Shown here one piece after another: positions 10,914 through 22,688 of a DNA stretch of 64,000 bases. The stretch is from Euptelea pleiosperma (lineage: Eukaryota > Streptophyta > Magnoliopsida > Ranunculales > Eupteleaceae), in NCBI GenBank assembly GCA_035048495.1, contig CM068553.1, forward strand, positions 29,040,978 to 29,104,977, in the 5' to 3' direction. Every line of letters starts with the position of its first letter. The first letter of the stretch is position 1. The position numbers were made by a program, and so were the translations under genes. Below the pieces are notes generated by a model. The model saw only the letters and a list, made by a program, of their open reading frames with translations. It was not told where the DNA came from and searched no databases.

Positions 10914-12101
10914 ATTTGAAAATAGGATTTTTCCGCGTCGTTGGTTACGGAAACCCTAAGTCCAACACATTTGTATATTATCCGAGATTTTCACTCAAAT
11001 CCTGCAAAATTTCACAGGGTTGTACAGTGGCTCGTGTCGGATGTCGATCCGCACTCGGGATTAGTTCATGCAAATCAAGGACATGAAATGACAGATTTTT
11101 ATCAAGAAATTGCTCTGAAACTCATGGATGGAAGGATGAGAATGGTGAGGTGGATTTTTAAAATATCATTCTTGACTTTTAGAGAGAGAAACTATTAAAC
11201 TAATATGAACAACAGAAAATGAGAAATTGCCAACTTAATAATGGAAAATTGAAGATTTATTTATTGAACGAAATTCAAATTACATTGCATAAACTAAGGG
11301 TAAAACAAGAATTTAAAATTAAGAAAAAGAGAAGAGATGGTAAGAGAGAAAAAGAGATTTAGGATCTAGAGAGATTAACTAGAGAGAGAAAATATCTTGT
11401 GCGACTCACCTTGAAAGACGGATCGGGTTTGGCCATGAAAACATGATGATCGACCACGAAGATGGCCAATCTAAGGTGCCTGAAGATGAGGAGTAATGGA
11501 GAACTGCTCAAGGGGTAACTATCAAGAAGAATAAGATGAAAGAGAGCACGTTCTTGAGTGGCTGGAGGTGAGATGAATGGAGCAACTCTGCTGGTTGGTG
11601 CAAAGGAAGACGTTGCAAGTCCAGCAAGGACGGTGGTGACAATCCAAACCAGCAGCACGTTCGTTGAGTGAAGCTTTAGAGCTGAGGGAGGATGGTTGCA
11701 CTAGCGGCAACGTGAAGACCTACGCCTCAAGTAGGTCAGTTTGTTGGTTCCGTTACCTCCTGGATATGAGGGGCGGCACTACTTGAAGAACCGACAACAC
11801 TTGCAGCTTGGTAGAAGAGGACGTGTGGCCAAAGAAGAGGGCTTGCAGGCAGCTCAGTTCGTGAAGACCCAAACCAGTGGTGATGGCGGTAAAAGCTGCT
11901 GGAGCAGCTGGCGGAATGGAGAGGTGGACAACAGGCGGTAATGGAGTCCAAAGGGGAGGAACCTAACGGTTTCTTCCCTCCTTCTCTTCTCTTCTCTCTT
12001 TCCTTTCTTTTTCTTTTTTTTTTTTTGGTTCTTTTGATAAGGAGCACGGTGAGAGAAGATGAAGATGCAGGGGGGGTGGAGGCGCTTGGGACGAGAGATG
12101 G

Positions 12102-12127
12102 CCGGAGTTGCAGACCTGCAACTCCGG
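12102..12127 (+). repeat. LTR hairpin CCGGAGTTGCA
   Basis: Perfect 11-bp inverted repeat with a 4-nt loop; sister of 3372-3397. Confidence 0.85.
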
Positions 12128-12300
12128 TCAAAGATAAAAAAAACGAAGAAGACGATCTTCTTCCTTTGGACTGCTGTGAGGCTGGGTTGCTTGGTGTTGA
12201 ACACGGTGGTTGCAGGCGGAGGTGTGCACGGTGGTGTGTGCTAGCGAGAGGGGGAAGAGGTAGGTGATCAGCAGCAGGTGGCCAGAGTTAATGGAGGTTG

Positions 12301-12325
12301 CCGGAGTTGCAACCTGCAACTCCGG
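12301..12325 (+). repeat. LTR hairpin CCGGAGTTGCA
   Basis: Perfect 11-bp inverted repeat with a 3-nt loop; sister of 3571-3595. Confidence 0.85.
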
Positions 12326-13298
12326 TGATCTTGAGAAATTTTTTTTTTTTTTTTTGTGTGTCCTTCCCTCGGGAGAAAAACGTGGGAGAAAGAATGGAGG
12401 AGAAGGGACCGTATAGTGAGAAGAGGAGGTTCGATGGAGAAGGATTAGCTCGTGGAAGAGAAAGAAAGGAAAACTAGAAGGGAAATCGTGGAGAGGCGAT
12501 GGCTTAAATGCTGGAGACGGTGGCTGGGTTCTCCCTCTCTAAAACCGTTTAAGAGAGGGGAAATGTGGGGAGGGAAGAGCCCCTTTACAATGAGGAAAAG
12601 AGAGGGAAATATGGGAGAGAGCCAAAACGGCAATGGTTGCTGCCTTTGTATAGGAACCGTTAGGTTTCCTTCCATCTTTTTGGTAGGAATAATAGAAACC
12701 CATGGTTTCTAAAACTTTTCCTCATTCTTTTGGTAGAATCGTGGGTTCCTAGATTAGAAACCCACGATTTCTAAAAGTTTACTTTCCACAAAAAGTTTTT
12801 CCAGCCTTTGTATAGAACTGTGGGTTCCTAACTTAGAAACCCATGGTTTCAAAAAAATGTAAATACCTCCACATTTTTAGAAAAAAATTCCTTTCTTGAA
12901 AAATGCTTTGATTCTAAAATCTTTTCAAAATTCTCTCCTTTCCTTCTTTAGTAGCCATTTCCTATTCATGCTAGGGATGTGGGTCCTACTGAATGGTTGG
13001 GCCATGGGTAATGGGCCCGCACTTCATCTTGGCTTAGACCCATAGGATTGAACATGAAGTGATGAGGGCCATTGGATTTATGAGATGGTGAGGGGGATGG
13101 TTGGGGGACTGACTGAGTGATTGTATGGTAGAGATGGACGTTGATGATCGAGTGATGGAAATTGGCCAAGGTAGGCCGTAGAATTAAGTGATTGAGGGAA
13201 GGGAGAGGATCGGATGATGTGGATTTGAGAGTAGAGAGGGAATGATGATTTGGAGAGAGAAATGAGAGAGGAGAGAGAAAATATTACAAAATAAAGAG

Positions 13299-13377
13299 AA
13301 AAAATGCTAGCAGAGGGTCATGAACCCTGGTCTTTGACTTGGTCTTCTGTATGCTTTACCAACTGAGCAAGTCCTCA
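13299..13377 (-). promoter_or_regulatory. tRNA-like Pol III module in 5' LTR
   Basis: This is the LTR partner of 4577-4655, with the same box A (13359-13370), box B (13317-13325) and T6 run. Confidence 0.55.
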
Positions 13378-13827
13378 TCATATGTTAGTTGATAAGCTTT
13401 AATCTCCTTAGTCTCTCCTTTGAGGGCTTGTCTCTCCTTCTCTCTTAATCGTCTCTCGGGCTTTTCTGACTCTCTAGCTCTCCCAGCATTTGGCATGTAT
13501 CTTCTTATCCTCAGCCTGTTGGTTATTGTGCTTTGGTCCTAGACTCTGACAGTCAGTTGTGGGCCCGCATTCTCGAGAATTGTCCCATCGGGGTTTCCTG
13601 CGACAGAAGAAGCGCGTAATGAGACTTTATCAGAACGGCTTAATATTTAGACTTACGAAAATGTGTTTAATGCATGCAAATATACCATTTCGTCCAGAAA
13701 AGTGTGTTTTACGCAATGAGATAGACTCTTACATAGAAAAGTGGATAATTAGAGCAGTTTTACGTAGGAGAGTGCGATAACGCTAACAGGATAAGTGCTT
13801 AAAATAAGCACTTTTGAGCGAATATCA

Positions 13828-14404
13828 CAGTCAAATTGATTGTACTTAGGGTCCAATCGATTGTCCCTTTGAGAAGTTCTATCTCGGATGGTCCAATCGA
13901 TTATACATTCAGAGGTCCAATCGATTTTATCTTTTAGATATTCTGTCCGTAAGCTCCAATCAATTGTACTCAAATGTCCAATCAATTGTACCTTTGGGAT
14001 ATTCTGCCTGTATGGTCCAATCGATTGTACTCAGAGTTCCAATCTATTGTATTTCTCCTTAGTCAAATTTAAGGCTCTAGCAAATAGCCAAGACCTGGGT
14101 CTGTCCTGTGACAAGTTTTAACCAATATATTTTATCTTAAAAATACTATTCCTATAGCCACTAAGTCACTTATCTTCCTATACGAGCGGACATAATCTTC
14201 AGCAAACAAATAGTAGTTACTTAGATGACTCAGTCGTCAACCGTCTGATTCTTGTAGTCTTCGTCTTTTAGTCTTCCCGTAATAAATGAAGTATGCGAAA
14301 CACGACATCTTCAAGGCCACACTATCACTCATAGGAACAGTTACATGTATGTTTTATGTCAAACGAAATATATGCCAAACTACAATATGAAAATATTCTT
14401 TACA
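13828..14404 (-). mobile_element. copia LTR, outer part
   Basis: The minus-strand start TGTAAAGAAT lies at 14404, exactly where similarity to the second host copy (from 43272) begins, so this is the host/element boundary. It contains at least six TCCAATCGATTGTAC-like motifs between 13835 and 14050. The same motif is at about 3100, which links the piece to the copia remnant at 2138-3139. Confidence 0.55.
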
Positions 14405-14858
14405 ACCCTAACTTCCAAATCAGACGTCTTTGGTGGTCAGCTAGCCACAAGACTCCAATACGTTGGTCACCGGAGATGGGCAGCACTCTGGTGAGCAAAG
14501 AAGGCGTGTAAATGGCCAAATCACAAAACCAGTGGCTATTTTTTTTTGTGAGAATATTAGTACACCAAATGCACAAATGGTTTTCATTTTTCAATACATT
14601 TTCCACCTTTTTTGAGTAAAAGTTTTCAGCTATCTTGGAGTAGGACCCAAATATTTTTGGTGTAAATCATGTGTTTAGATGAAGATTTTGAGTCAAGATT
14701 CCATCATTTAAAAGAAAGTTTATAATTGAGTTTTCTAAAAAAAAACAGACGATAGATCTTGTGATTCCATCTATTACCGTATGTGGCTCGCTGAAGTTTC
14801 ACCTATCTCCGATGACCAATATACCGGAGTTTCAAAGTTGGCCGACCACCATGGACGT
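14405..14858. other. host segment, duplicate copy 1
   Basis: No gene is seen. The ends match 43272-43509 in the second host copy; about 200 bp in the middle (roughly 14450-14655) is missing there. The last five bases, GACGT, are the target duplication of the following solo LTR. Confidence 0.75.
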
Positions 14859-15305
14859 TGATATTCGCTCAAAAGTGCTTATTTTAAGCAATTATCCTTT
14901 TAGCGTTATTGCATTCTCCTACGTAAAATACTCTATTTACCTACTTTTCTACGTAAGAGTCTCTTCTGTTGCGTAGAACACACTTTTCTGGACGAAATGG
15001 TATATTTGCATGCATTAAACACATTTTCGGAAGTCTAAATATTAAGCCGTTCTGATAAAGTCTCATTACGCGCTTCTTCTGTCGCAGGAAACCCCGATGG
15101 GACGATTCTCGAGACTTGTGGGCCCAAATCGATCATGAAAGCCCATTATCAAAGCTTAACAAGCCCATATGCTATGACTAGAAGAGATGGGCCAAATATG
15201 GGCTGAATAAGAGGACCAAAAAGCCGGCCCAAAGAACGAAGAGAGTAGGAGAGCCAATGACCAAGAGACGGACCAAAGCGTTTAAAGCCACATGAGTAAG
15301 CAAAG

Positions 15306-15385
15306 AATGATGGTCGACTCTACTGGAGAAGCGTGAGGATGGTCACAGTGAAGACCAGGGTTCCAGACCCTCCGCCAGTGCTTTT
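15306..15385 (+). promoter_or_regulatory. tRNA-like Pol III module in solo LTR
   Basis: Box B-like GTTCCAGAC (15360-15368) lies in an AGGG/CCCT stem, with a weaker box A-like segment at 15315-15326. The spacing is the same 32 nt, and TTTT follows at 15382-15385. Confidence 0.45.
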
Positions 15386-16030
15386 CTCTCTATTTTCTGA
15401 TACTTTCTCTCTCATCTCTCCTTATTCTCTCTCTCTCTTCATCTCTCGGTCCTCGAATCTACTGACCTAACCCCAGAACTCCTGCCCATCGGCTCTATCT
15501 CATCTCCCTTAGCTTTCTGACCGTTGGATCTTCAATCGGACCGTTGGATCTCTCTAGATCCGTCGATCTACCAATCTGAGTCCCAATCAAGTCACCATCC
15601 ATCCGATCGCCATCAGACTGTCTGTCACATCATCTTGTGAGACGATGGACATCATCAATCCATGAGGGCCAATAGCCGGGCCCATCTTCATTGACCCGTT
15701 GTCCGACCAGTTAGTGGACCCCGCGAATTTCAAAATAATTTTAATTAAATGGGGGGTCCACTAATTGGGGAGATTCCCCATAGAAAAGTAGGTTTTTACT
15801 TAAAAAAAAAAAAAAAAAAAAAATATTTTTCTTATTTTTTTATTTTCAAAAATCCCCTATTTCCATTAAAGGAAATAGGGAAGCTTTAAAAGGAGAAGGA
15901 TAGGGGTTCGTTCGAACCCTAATCCCTCTCTCCTCTCCTCCTCTCCTTCCCCCTATCCTTTCCCTTCTTCCCTGCGACTTCTTTCTCCTCTTTTTCCTCT
16001 TTTCTTCTTCGTCTTCTTCACCTTTCTTCG

Positions 16031-16056
16031 CCGGAGTTGCAGGTTTGCAACTCCGG
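16031..16056 (+). repeat. LTR hairpin CCGGAGTTGCA
   Basis: Perfect 11-bp arms with a 4-nt loop, inside the TTC-rich part of the LTR. Confidence 0.85.
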
Positions 16057-16204
16057 CCATCCTTCTTCTTTCTTCTCTTCTCTTTCTTCTCTTCCTTCTC
16101 TTCGTTCCTCTTCCTCTCTTCCCTTTCTTCTTTCTTCTTCTCCTTCTCGTCTTCTTCTTCTTCTTCTTCTTCTTCTTTTCTTCTTTTCTTTTTTTTTTTT
16201 CGTC

Positions 16205-16230
16205 CGGCCGGAGTTGCAGAACTCCGGCCG
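16205..16230 (+). repeat. LTR hairpin CGGCCGGAGTT
   Basis: Perfect 11-bp arms around a GCAG loop, about 175 bp after the previous hairpin. Confidence 0.85.
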
Positions 16231-17547
16231 TCTCCGCCTTCTTCTTCTTCCTTTCTTCTTCTCTTTTTTTTCTTCTCTCTTTGCTGCTGCACGACCGCCA
16301 GCCTCCAGCTGCACCTCCACTTGCGCCTGCAACCAGCAGGCGAGTTTTTAAACTCCACCACCGCCAATCAACACCGCCTGCAACTTCTTGGGTTCGCCTG
16401 CCGCTGCACTTCACCTCCGCCTCCTTCCGAGCGCACCAGTAGCCTGCCACCACCTCTGCTCAGCATCTTAAAGAGTAGATCCTCCTCCAAACGGTCTCCT
16501 CACTTGCTGATCGTCCTCGTCTACAGCTTGCACAAGAAGCAGCGCCTCCTTCTCCATCCATCACCGGTCCACCATCTCCTCACGTCAGGCTGCTGCCCAC
16601 GTCTCCCCAACATCTGTTGGACAACACGCCTACGAGCCTGAGCACCACCAACAGCGGCACCATCTCCTCCATCTCTCAGTGCACAACCCCATTGGAGGTT
16701 GCAACAGTCAGCGCCTCCTTCTCCATCCATCACCGCCCACCACCACTTTGCCGGCGTCCATCTTTTCTCCTTCGCCTGCAATGGCCATTCTCATAGACCG
16801 ATCTTCGTTCACCAGCTTATCCTCCAAGGGTAAGTTTCATGGTAATTTATTCTTCTATATTTTTATCTTTAGGTTTTTCTCTCTCTTTCTCTTTTTCTCT
16901 CTCTTCTTTCTCTCTCTAGGTTTTACTGCTTTCCTAGATTAATCCCTATTTGATTATTTTCATTTAATTAGAGCACATTGTAATAGAATAAATTTATTTG
17001 AATAAATTTCAGTTTTCGATTAGTCTATGTTTCATCTTGAATATTTTGTGCATTTGGAAAATTTCAATTTCACCAGGAATCTCTCATAAAAAAAAAGAAT
17101 ATTTTAAATCTCGGATTCACCACTCTCACCCCCACCATCATTCGCATCAATTTCTATGGAAAAATTTGTCATTTTATGTTCTTATTTGCACTAATCCGAC
17201 TAATCCCGAGTGCGGATCGACATCCGACACGAATCCCTATACAGATCTAAAATTTTGCAGGATTTAAGAATCGGATCAATTTACAAATGTGTTGAAGTTA
17301 GGGTTTCCGTACCAACGAAGCGGAAAAATCCTACTTTCAGACGTTTGATTTAAGACTTAGTGTTTTGGCCAAAACCCTTCACATGATGTGATCTAAGGTT
17401 GAAGAAAGGGCATTTTCATCCTTTCAAACAATCTATGTTAGTCCAACAAGGTCAATGACAACAAGTCATGGGGGTATGTCAATTTTTTCAAATTGCGAGG
17501 GGTATGTCAAATTTCAAAGATAACATAGGGGGAGAAAACATTCGCTT

Positions 17548-17720
17548 GTCCCAGGGTCCTTCAAAATTTGAAGGTCCCCCTACCAAAATGTCTAACACGT
17601 ACTTCAAGGCCTGAACCCAACCCACGTTAACCCTTGGTTAGTTGGTTAAGGGTGGTTAACAAAGGGTACGTGTCAAACATTTTAGGAGGGGACCTTCAAA
17701 GTTTGAAGGACCCCGGGACC
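17548..17720. mobile_element. foldback MITE-like element, 173 bp
   Basis: Terminal inverted repeats of about 55 bp begin GTCCCAGGGTCCTTCAAA and, on the other strand, GGTCCCGGGGTCCTTCAAA. Each arm holds a further small palindrome (CCTTCAAA/TTTGAAGG). It is absent from the paralogous segment. The target duplication is unclear. Confidence 0.6.
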
Positions 17721-17760
17721 AGTGAATTTATGTCAAACATTCCCCCCAAAAAGAGACGAG

Positions 17761-18148
17761 TAAAACTTCTATCACAGCGTTCTAATAGATGCTTATGTCA
17801 CAATGTAATCATAGTCCACAAGGCACACTCTTAGTGGACGCTGGCCATATGGATGTTTGGCTAGTCCCTCAGTGGACCTCTATACAAAAAATCAGCCTGA
17901 TTAGTGATTTCTAAGCTATTCGATTGAAGTTATTTTCATGGGTTGATTTAACGGTAAGAATTCGAGCATTATTTGGGTGCAAAGATCCAAAGGTTGTAAA
18001 TCACTAATCAAGCTGATTTTTGGTTTATAGGTTCACCGAGGGACTAGCCAAACATCCATACGGTCAGAGTCCACTAAGAGTGTGCCACGTGGCCTATGAT
18101 TTGCATTGTGACAGAAGCATCTGTCAAAATGTTGTGATAGAAGTTTTA
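17761..18148. mobile_element. foldback MITE, 388 bp
   Basis: The two ends, TAAAACTTCTATCAC and GTGATAGAAGTTTTA, open inverted repeats that continue for about 160 bp with scattered mismatches. The element is nearly all stem. It is absent from the second host copy. The TA at each tip may be the target duplication. Confidence 0.75.
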
Positions 18149-19064
18149 ATCTCTTCCCGAAAACTAGTATCTTAGACCATGTTTCAGACCCTAGTTAGCA
18201 ATTCGGAGTGCGGCAAAAATAAGGAAAATGTATGAGTGCATTAGGATTTTTCATTAAAAAATTAGCAAAAAAAAAGTAAAATATTGACAACTTTTTTGTC
18301 ATATAAAAATGATTTTTCATGTTCAAAACTGAATAATCTAGAAAAGTTCGTGAATTATTCGAGAATACTTTGATCATGTTCAAACCCTAGTTAGCAATTT
18401 GGAGTGCCGCAAAAATACTGTACGGAAACCCTTTTGAAAGAGTGGGCCTTTTCTTTGTTGGTAAGCAACAAGATTCTAGCCAGGACTACGAGAAGGCAAC
18501 CATAACCTATTATGTATGACAGTTCGGTTCCGATACCAAAACAAGTCAGGTTCAAAACCATAATTGATAAATATCTGGCTCAATGATTCCAGTTTCAGTT
18601 CGGTCTGGGTACTATTGTTCCAAGAACCATAACCCATTATATACTTCAGTTCCAGGTCCTATCAGTTCTAGATTTTTCTAGATCCGGTTCTGTAATAGCC
18701 AGTCCCAGAATTGGGATTATTGGTATTGTTTTATCAGGTAACCAGTGACATCTTACAGACCAAAAGCAAAAAAAGAGACATAGGGTGTGTTTGGTAGTAA
18801 ATTTTAAGTTGTTCATAAAAAATAAAAATATAAACCTCTTTAGTTCCTATGCAAATTAGTGTCCTGCAGAATGCATTTTTAAAAAATGTTTTTACCATGA
18901 AAAGTTTTTTTTTTTGCACCAAAAACAACTTTCTTGCATCGTCGTTGTGCTTTTGGTTTTTACAAAAAAAATTGCTAGTTAAGTACATGTTCAATCCAAA
19001 CCTTGTGGCAAATCAAGACCATCCACCTGATTGGTCCCTCTGTATTGGCCATGTGGACAGCATT

Positions 19065-19194
19065 TGTTACAATCCTAGAGGTTAAGACTTAAATTTTCCG
19101 CACCTCTATCACTTAGGTGCTTTTGGTGTATTGGTTTGGGTCTTAACATTTGGTATCAGAGCCAACCCCACGTCATGGGAGGGATCTTATTATC
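19065..19194 (+). mobile_element. TRIM-like 84-bp LTR with primer site
   Basis: A short TGTTAC...TTAACA block (19065-19148) is followed two bases later by TGGTATCAGAGCC (19151-19163), a perfect tRNA-iMet primer site. It starts directly after host GCATT at a point where the second host copy is continuous. That is the layout of a terminal-repeat retrotransposon in miniature. The interior is cut off at about 19195 by Athila sequence and no second LTR is seen. Confidence 0.5.
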
Positions 19195-20314
19195 CTTTGT
19201 TTTGATCATGGAACTCAGAACGACATTAAAATTGGATTACTACAACAAAACCTTCTTTATATCCATTCGAGATAATGTACATGAGAGTGTAAACCCTAGA
19301 AAATGATTTAGGTCATTTGTCTAAACCTTTCAGCCTTTTAACCTACTTGAATTATATTTCACTAGAAACCCTTTGAGCCATTTATAAAAGCCTTTCTTTG
19401 TTAAGCCCATTAACCAATAACTCAATATAGTTACGAAGTATGATTCACGATACTACTTCTGAAAAGGATAGAGAAATAATTGATATGGGTGTGCCATAAA
19501 ATGAAAAGTCAAGAAAAAAAAAAAAAAAAGACAAGTGGTTCAAATTGAAAAGAAAGTATGAAAAAGAGTTGAAAAGAAATTGAGCAGTCTCAGAAATATC
19601 GAGAAAAAGAAAAAAATACGAAAGAAGGAAAATAAAAAGAAATGGTGTTACACTCGTAGAAAAATTACAAGAAAATAGAGATATCCTCTCAAAACTTTAA
19701 AATCTTGTATCCCCTTATTTTTCTACACCTGACCTAAGCCTCATTACAACACATGAAAGTCCTACTTGATTCTAGAATAGCATGATCATAAAATGGGGAG
19801 AGTGGAGGAAGAAAAGCTATAGAGTTTGATCTAACGTTCCCAGGTGAAGTGATATTCTTGTCATGAGATCTTCTATTAAAAATGTCCTTCCTTTAAACAA
19901 TACATATGTGAGATATTTATTTTTATTAATATGTCTCCTCACATATGAATTGAGAGAAAAGAAATAAAACTACTGACGAGTGATCATTTCTGAGTGTTTT
20001 ACAAGTGAGATTTCAGGTCAAGGCATACAATTTCTTAAGTGATTTGGAACTCTTCACTTTCGGATGATGAGAATGTTGAGCACACACACATGCAGAGTCT
20101 GACTATTCTAGGTCATGATTATCAGTCTATATAGTCTTGTCAAAACTTCCTGACTATCTGCTAGCTTGTAACTATTTTTGCATCCATATGATCATTTGAC
20201 GAACGGTGTTTTTATAAAGCTAATATAAAAAGTGTGTAGCATGTGTAGAGCCCTTTTAAGCTCATTTATGTCGTACTAATTGTCAAGGATTGGCAATATG
20301 TTGGTTGGGGATTG
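19195..20314 (+). mobile_element. Athila-like 3' internal region (subfamily B)
   Basis: This is the plus-strand equivalent of 5106-6260, diverged. It ends in the purine tract GGTTGGGGATTG directly before an LTR. No coding frame is seen. The 5' part of the element is missing. Confidence 0.75.
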
Positions 20315-21641
20315 TGATATTTGCTTAAAAGTGCTTATTTTAAGCTATTATCCTTCTAGCGTTATCACACTCTCCTACGTAAAACTTTCATATTTATCTA
20401 CTTTTTTACGTAAGAGCCTCTTTCATTGCGTAGAACACATTTTTCTGGACGAAATGGTATATTTGCATGCATTAAACACATTTTTGAAAGTCTAAATATG
20501 AAGCCGTTTTGATCAAGTCTCATTATGTGCTTGTCTCTTGCAAGAAACCCGATCAGGAGATTCTCGAGACTTGTGGGCCCACGATCAACCACAGAAGCCC
20601 ACTATCAAAGCTTAAAGAACCAACAGGCTATGACTAGAAGATATAGGACAAGTATGGGTCAAGTCAAAGGATCGTAGAGCCAGCCCAAAGAACCAATAGA
20701 GAGGCAAAGCTGAAGACCAAAAGACGGACCAAAGTGATTCAAAGCCGCACCAAACGACATAAAATGACGGCTTACGTAATTGGTGAAGCCTACTGAAGAC
20801 TATGTTGAAGATCAGGGATCAAGACCCACCGCAAGCTCTCTTCTCTTTATTTTATATCATTTTCTCTCTCCTCTCTCTTAATTCTCTCTCATCTTTCTCC
20901 ATCTCTCTAAACTCTAGCATCTAACCCTTAGATCATCATATCCCACCATCCGATCCTCAGGCCGATCACCTTTTTACATTACTGACTCCGCTCGGTGAAT
21001 GCAAAAGGGTGAGCATCTCCTTCACCTCTACCTTGTTGGCCAGTAAGTAGTCAAGGTGAACATTTCTCTTTCCTCTTTCTCTCTCTATCACCTTCTCTCT
21101 CTCTACCCTCTTTTTCTCTCTAGAGATCTTTCCTCTCTCTAGAGTTAGATTTCTCTCTCTAAAACCACTTTCTCTCTCTTCCTTAAGTTCTCTCTCTAGA
21201 ACCCTTAATTTCTCTCACTTTTTCTCTCTACACTCCTTCTCTATCTACCCCTACCTTTTCTCTCTAAAATCTCTTTTTACATGCTTTCTTTCATGCTTTC
21301 TAGAATAGATTTATCTACTTTCTTTATTTCCGTTATTTTAGTTTATGTAAGCAACACTTTGATTAATGCAACTTGAGTTCGGTTTAGTTTAAGTGTTCTC
21401 TGGATCTTACGCTAATGTGTTTTTAACCGATTCGCCCTTCTCATCTTTCCACCGTTCTAATTTTTCTTTGTATATTATCTGATAGTTTTAATTCTTTGTT
21501 GCACTAACTCATACCGAGTGCTGATCAACATCCGACACGAACTACTATACAAGTTTATAGTTTGTCGGATTTCGGATAAAATTACAAATATTGTTGATTT
21601 AAGGGTTTTTAATCCAACGACACAAAAAAACCCTAGTTTCA
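20315..21641 (+). repeat. Athila-like LTR (subfamily B), shared between two interiors
   Basis: The 1327-bp LTR starts TGATATTTGC and ends CTAGTTTCA. It has a purine tract before it and a primer site after it, so it serves as 3' LTR for the left sequence and 5' LTR for the right. It is shorter than the other LTRs because it lacks the hairpin-bearing central part. Confidence 0.85.
20772..20853 (+). promoter_or_regulatory. tRNA-like Pol III module (subfamily B)
   Basis: GATCAAGAC (20817-20825) matches the box B consensus at all nine positions. A box A-like TTACGTAATTGG precedes it with the same 32-nt gap. The first T4 run is at 20850-20853, further off than in the other copies. Confidence 0.45.
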
Positions 21642-22688
21642 AATGACGCCGTTGGCGCTCGGGTGTACAGGAGTGCAAAAAAGAATGAAGAACGACGGAA
21701 ATGAAAAGATCCAGATATTTGGAAATATATTTTTAGTTATTTACAGACTTTTAGTCTTATTTTACTATTATAATTAATGCCTTGGACGGCCGGGTGCAAA
21801 GTTGTCATTGGACACCTTGATTATTACCATATTTAGATGTGTGTTCGAGAGTTTCAGAAACCCTCGATTGAGTGCCTAACTCACAAAAAAAAAATCAAAA
21901 ATTGCTAGTTTCCATTTATGTACATTCTATGATATTCGTATATGAGAAGATTGAATTTTTGGTCCTTTCCAAATCGGGAAGTTTCCATATTTGCAAGGTT
22001 TCCATTCTTGAGAAATTTCAAATTGGAATTAAGCTTATTTGGAAAGTTTCCAAATTGGATGAAATTTCATAATTAGAAATTCTTAATTTTAGAGGATTTT
22101 TAAATGCGGAAGATCCCCTTTTTGGACAGTTTCAAACGCGGAAAGAAACCCTAAATTTAGCAAGTTTTCAGATTTATGAAACTTCTACTTTTAGAAAATT
22201 TTCTTAACTTGGAGAAACTCTTAAATTGGAAAAGTCTAGTAGGGTGTTGATAGTTGTTTAGTCAACTCTCATAAATAATAACTTTCCAATTTACCCTGCC
22301 TAATTGATTGATTGATTTCTTACCCACCCAAACCAGGAACATTCCAAAAATATTCCCACACCCTATACTCATATCATATACTAATTTGTATGCAGGATTA
22401 CGAATCTAAATGCGGGTAGGGAGCGAAAGCTCACTACGGAGGAACCGGGCCCAAGCCCATGAAGGATACCCCTCCCTACCCCGAAGAGGAGGCCCCGTGG
22501 CGTGGCCCACGGGTAGGTAAGAATCCTAACCTCGCTTTGAGTGCGATCACGGGTGCTAATTGAATGCTTTGATACTTGGTTATTTGCTTTTGCAACATCA
22601 CTATCGAACTACTTGGATGGCCGAAATCAACTCTAAAGAACAAACCCAGCTCTAAATTGAAACTGGTGGGATTTCATCACCCACCTCA

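Larger units (their letters stand above)
3140..13827 (-). mobile_element. Athila-like Ty3/gypsy element, non-autonomous
   Basis: The element runs on the minus strand: 5' LTR 13827-10916, primer site, leader, one long ORF (9222-7045), 3' non-coding region, purine tract, then a 3' LTR that starts at 5105 and breaks off at 3140. The shared part of the two LTRs (about 1.95 kb) differs only at scattered bases and one poly-T run. Athila affinity rests on the RNase H and integrase sequence and on the TGGCGCC primer site. Protease and reverse transcriptase are absent. No target duplication can be scored because the 3' LTR lacks its last ~950 bp. Confidence 0.85.
10916..13827 (-). repeat. 5' LTR of Athila-like element, 2912 bp
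   Basis: The LTR starts (minus) TGATATTCGCTC at 13827 and ends CTATTTTCA at 10916, with the primer site beyond. The first ~1.95 kb is nearly identical to the truncated 3' LTR. The last ~0.95 kb (10916-11870) has no partner in this element. It carries the CCGGAGTTGCA hairpins at 12102-12127 and 12301-12325. Confidence 0.88.
14859..17339 (+). mobile_element. solo LTR, Athila-like, with TSD GACGT
   Basis: The 2481-bp LTR starts TGATATTCGCTC and ends CTACTTTCA. It is flanked by GACGT on both sides (14854-14858, 17340-17344). The paralogous host copy has the uninterrupted site at 43505-43509, so the insertion is confirmed inside the window. No primer site or internal sequence is attached. A TATA-like TTTAAAA lies near 15883. 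The TTC-rich stretch at 15950-16290 makes long Lys/Glu-rich frames that are not genes. Confidence 0.95.
17345..19064. other. host segment, duplicate copy 1 (continued)
   Basis: This is collinear with 43510-45910 of the second host copy: 17345-17520, 18150-18235 and 18720-19064 match. Between them lie two foldback elements (17548-17720, 17761-18148) and copy-specific sequence at about 18236-18720. That includes a second, diverged copy of the segment at 18189-18222 (at 18383-18417). No gene is seen. Confidence 0.7.

Noticed and set aside
15846..16641. Several overlapping reading frames of 100-198 codons on both strands
   Set aside because: They are translations of TTC/GAA-rich low-complexity sequence inside a solo LTR and consist of Lys/Glu/Arg or Ser/Phe/Leu runs with no domain. 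The same applies at 839-1540, 3032-3537, 11736-12267 and 26945-27357.
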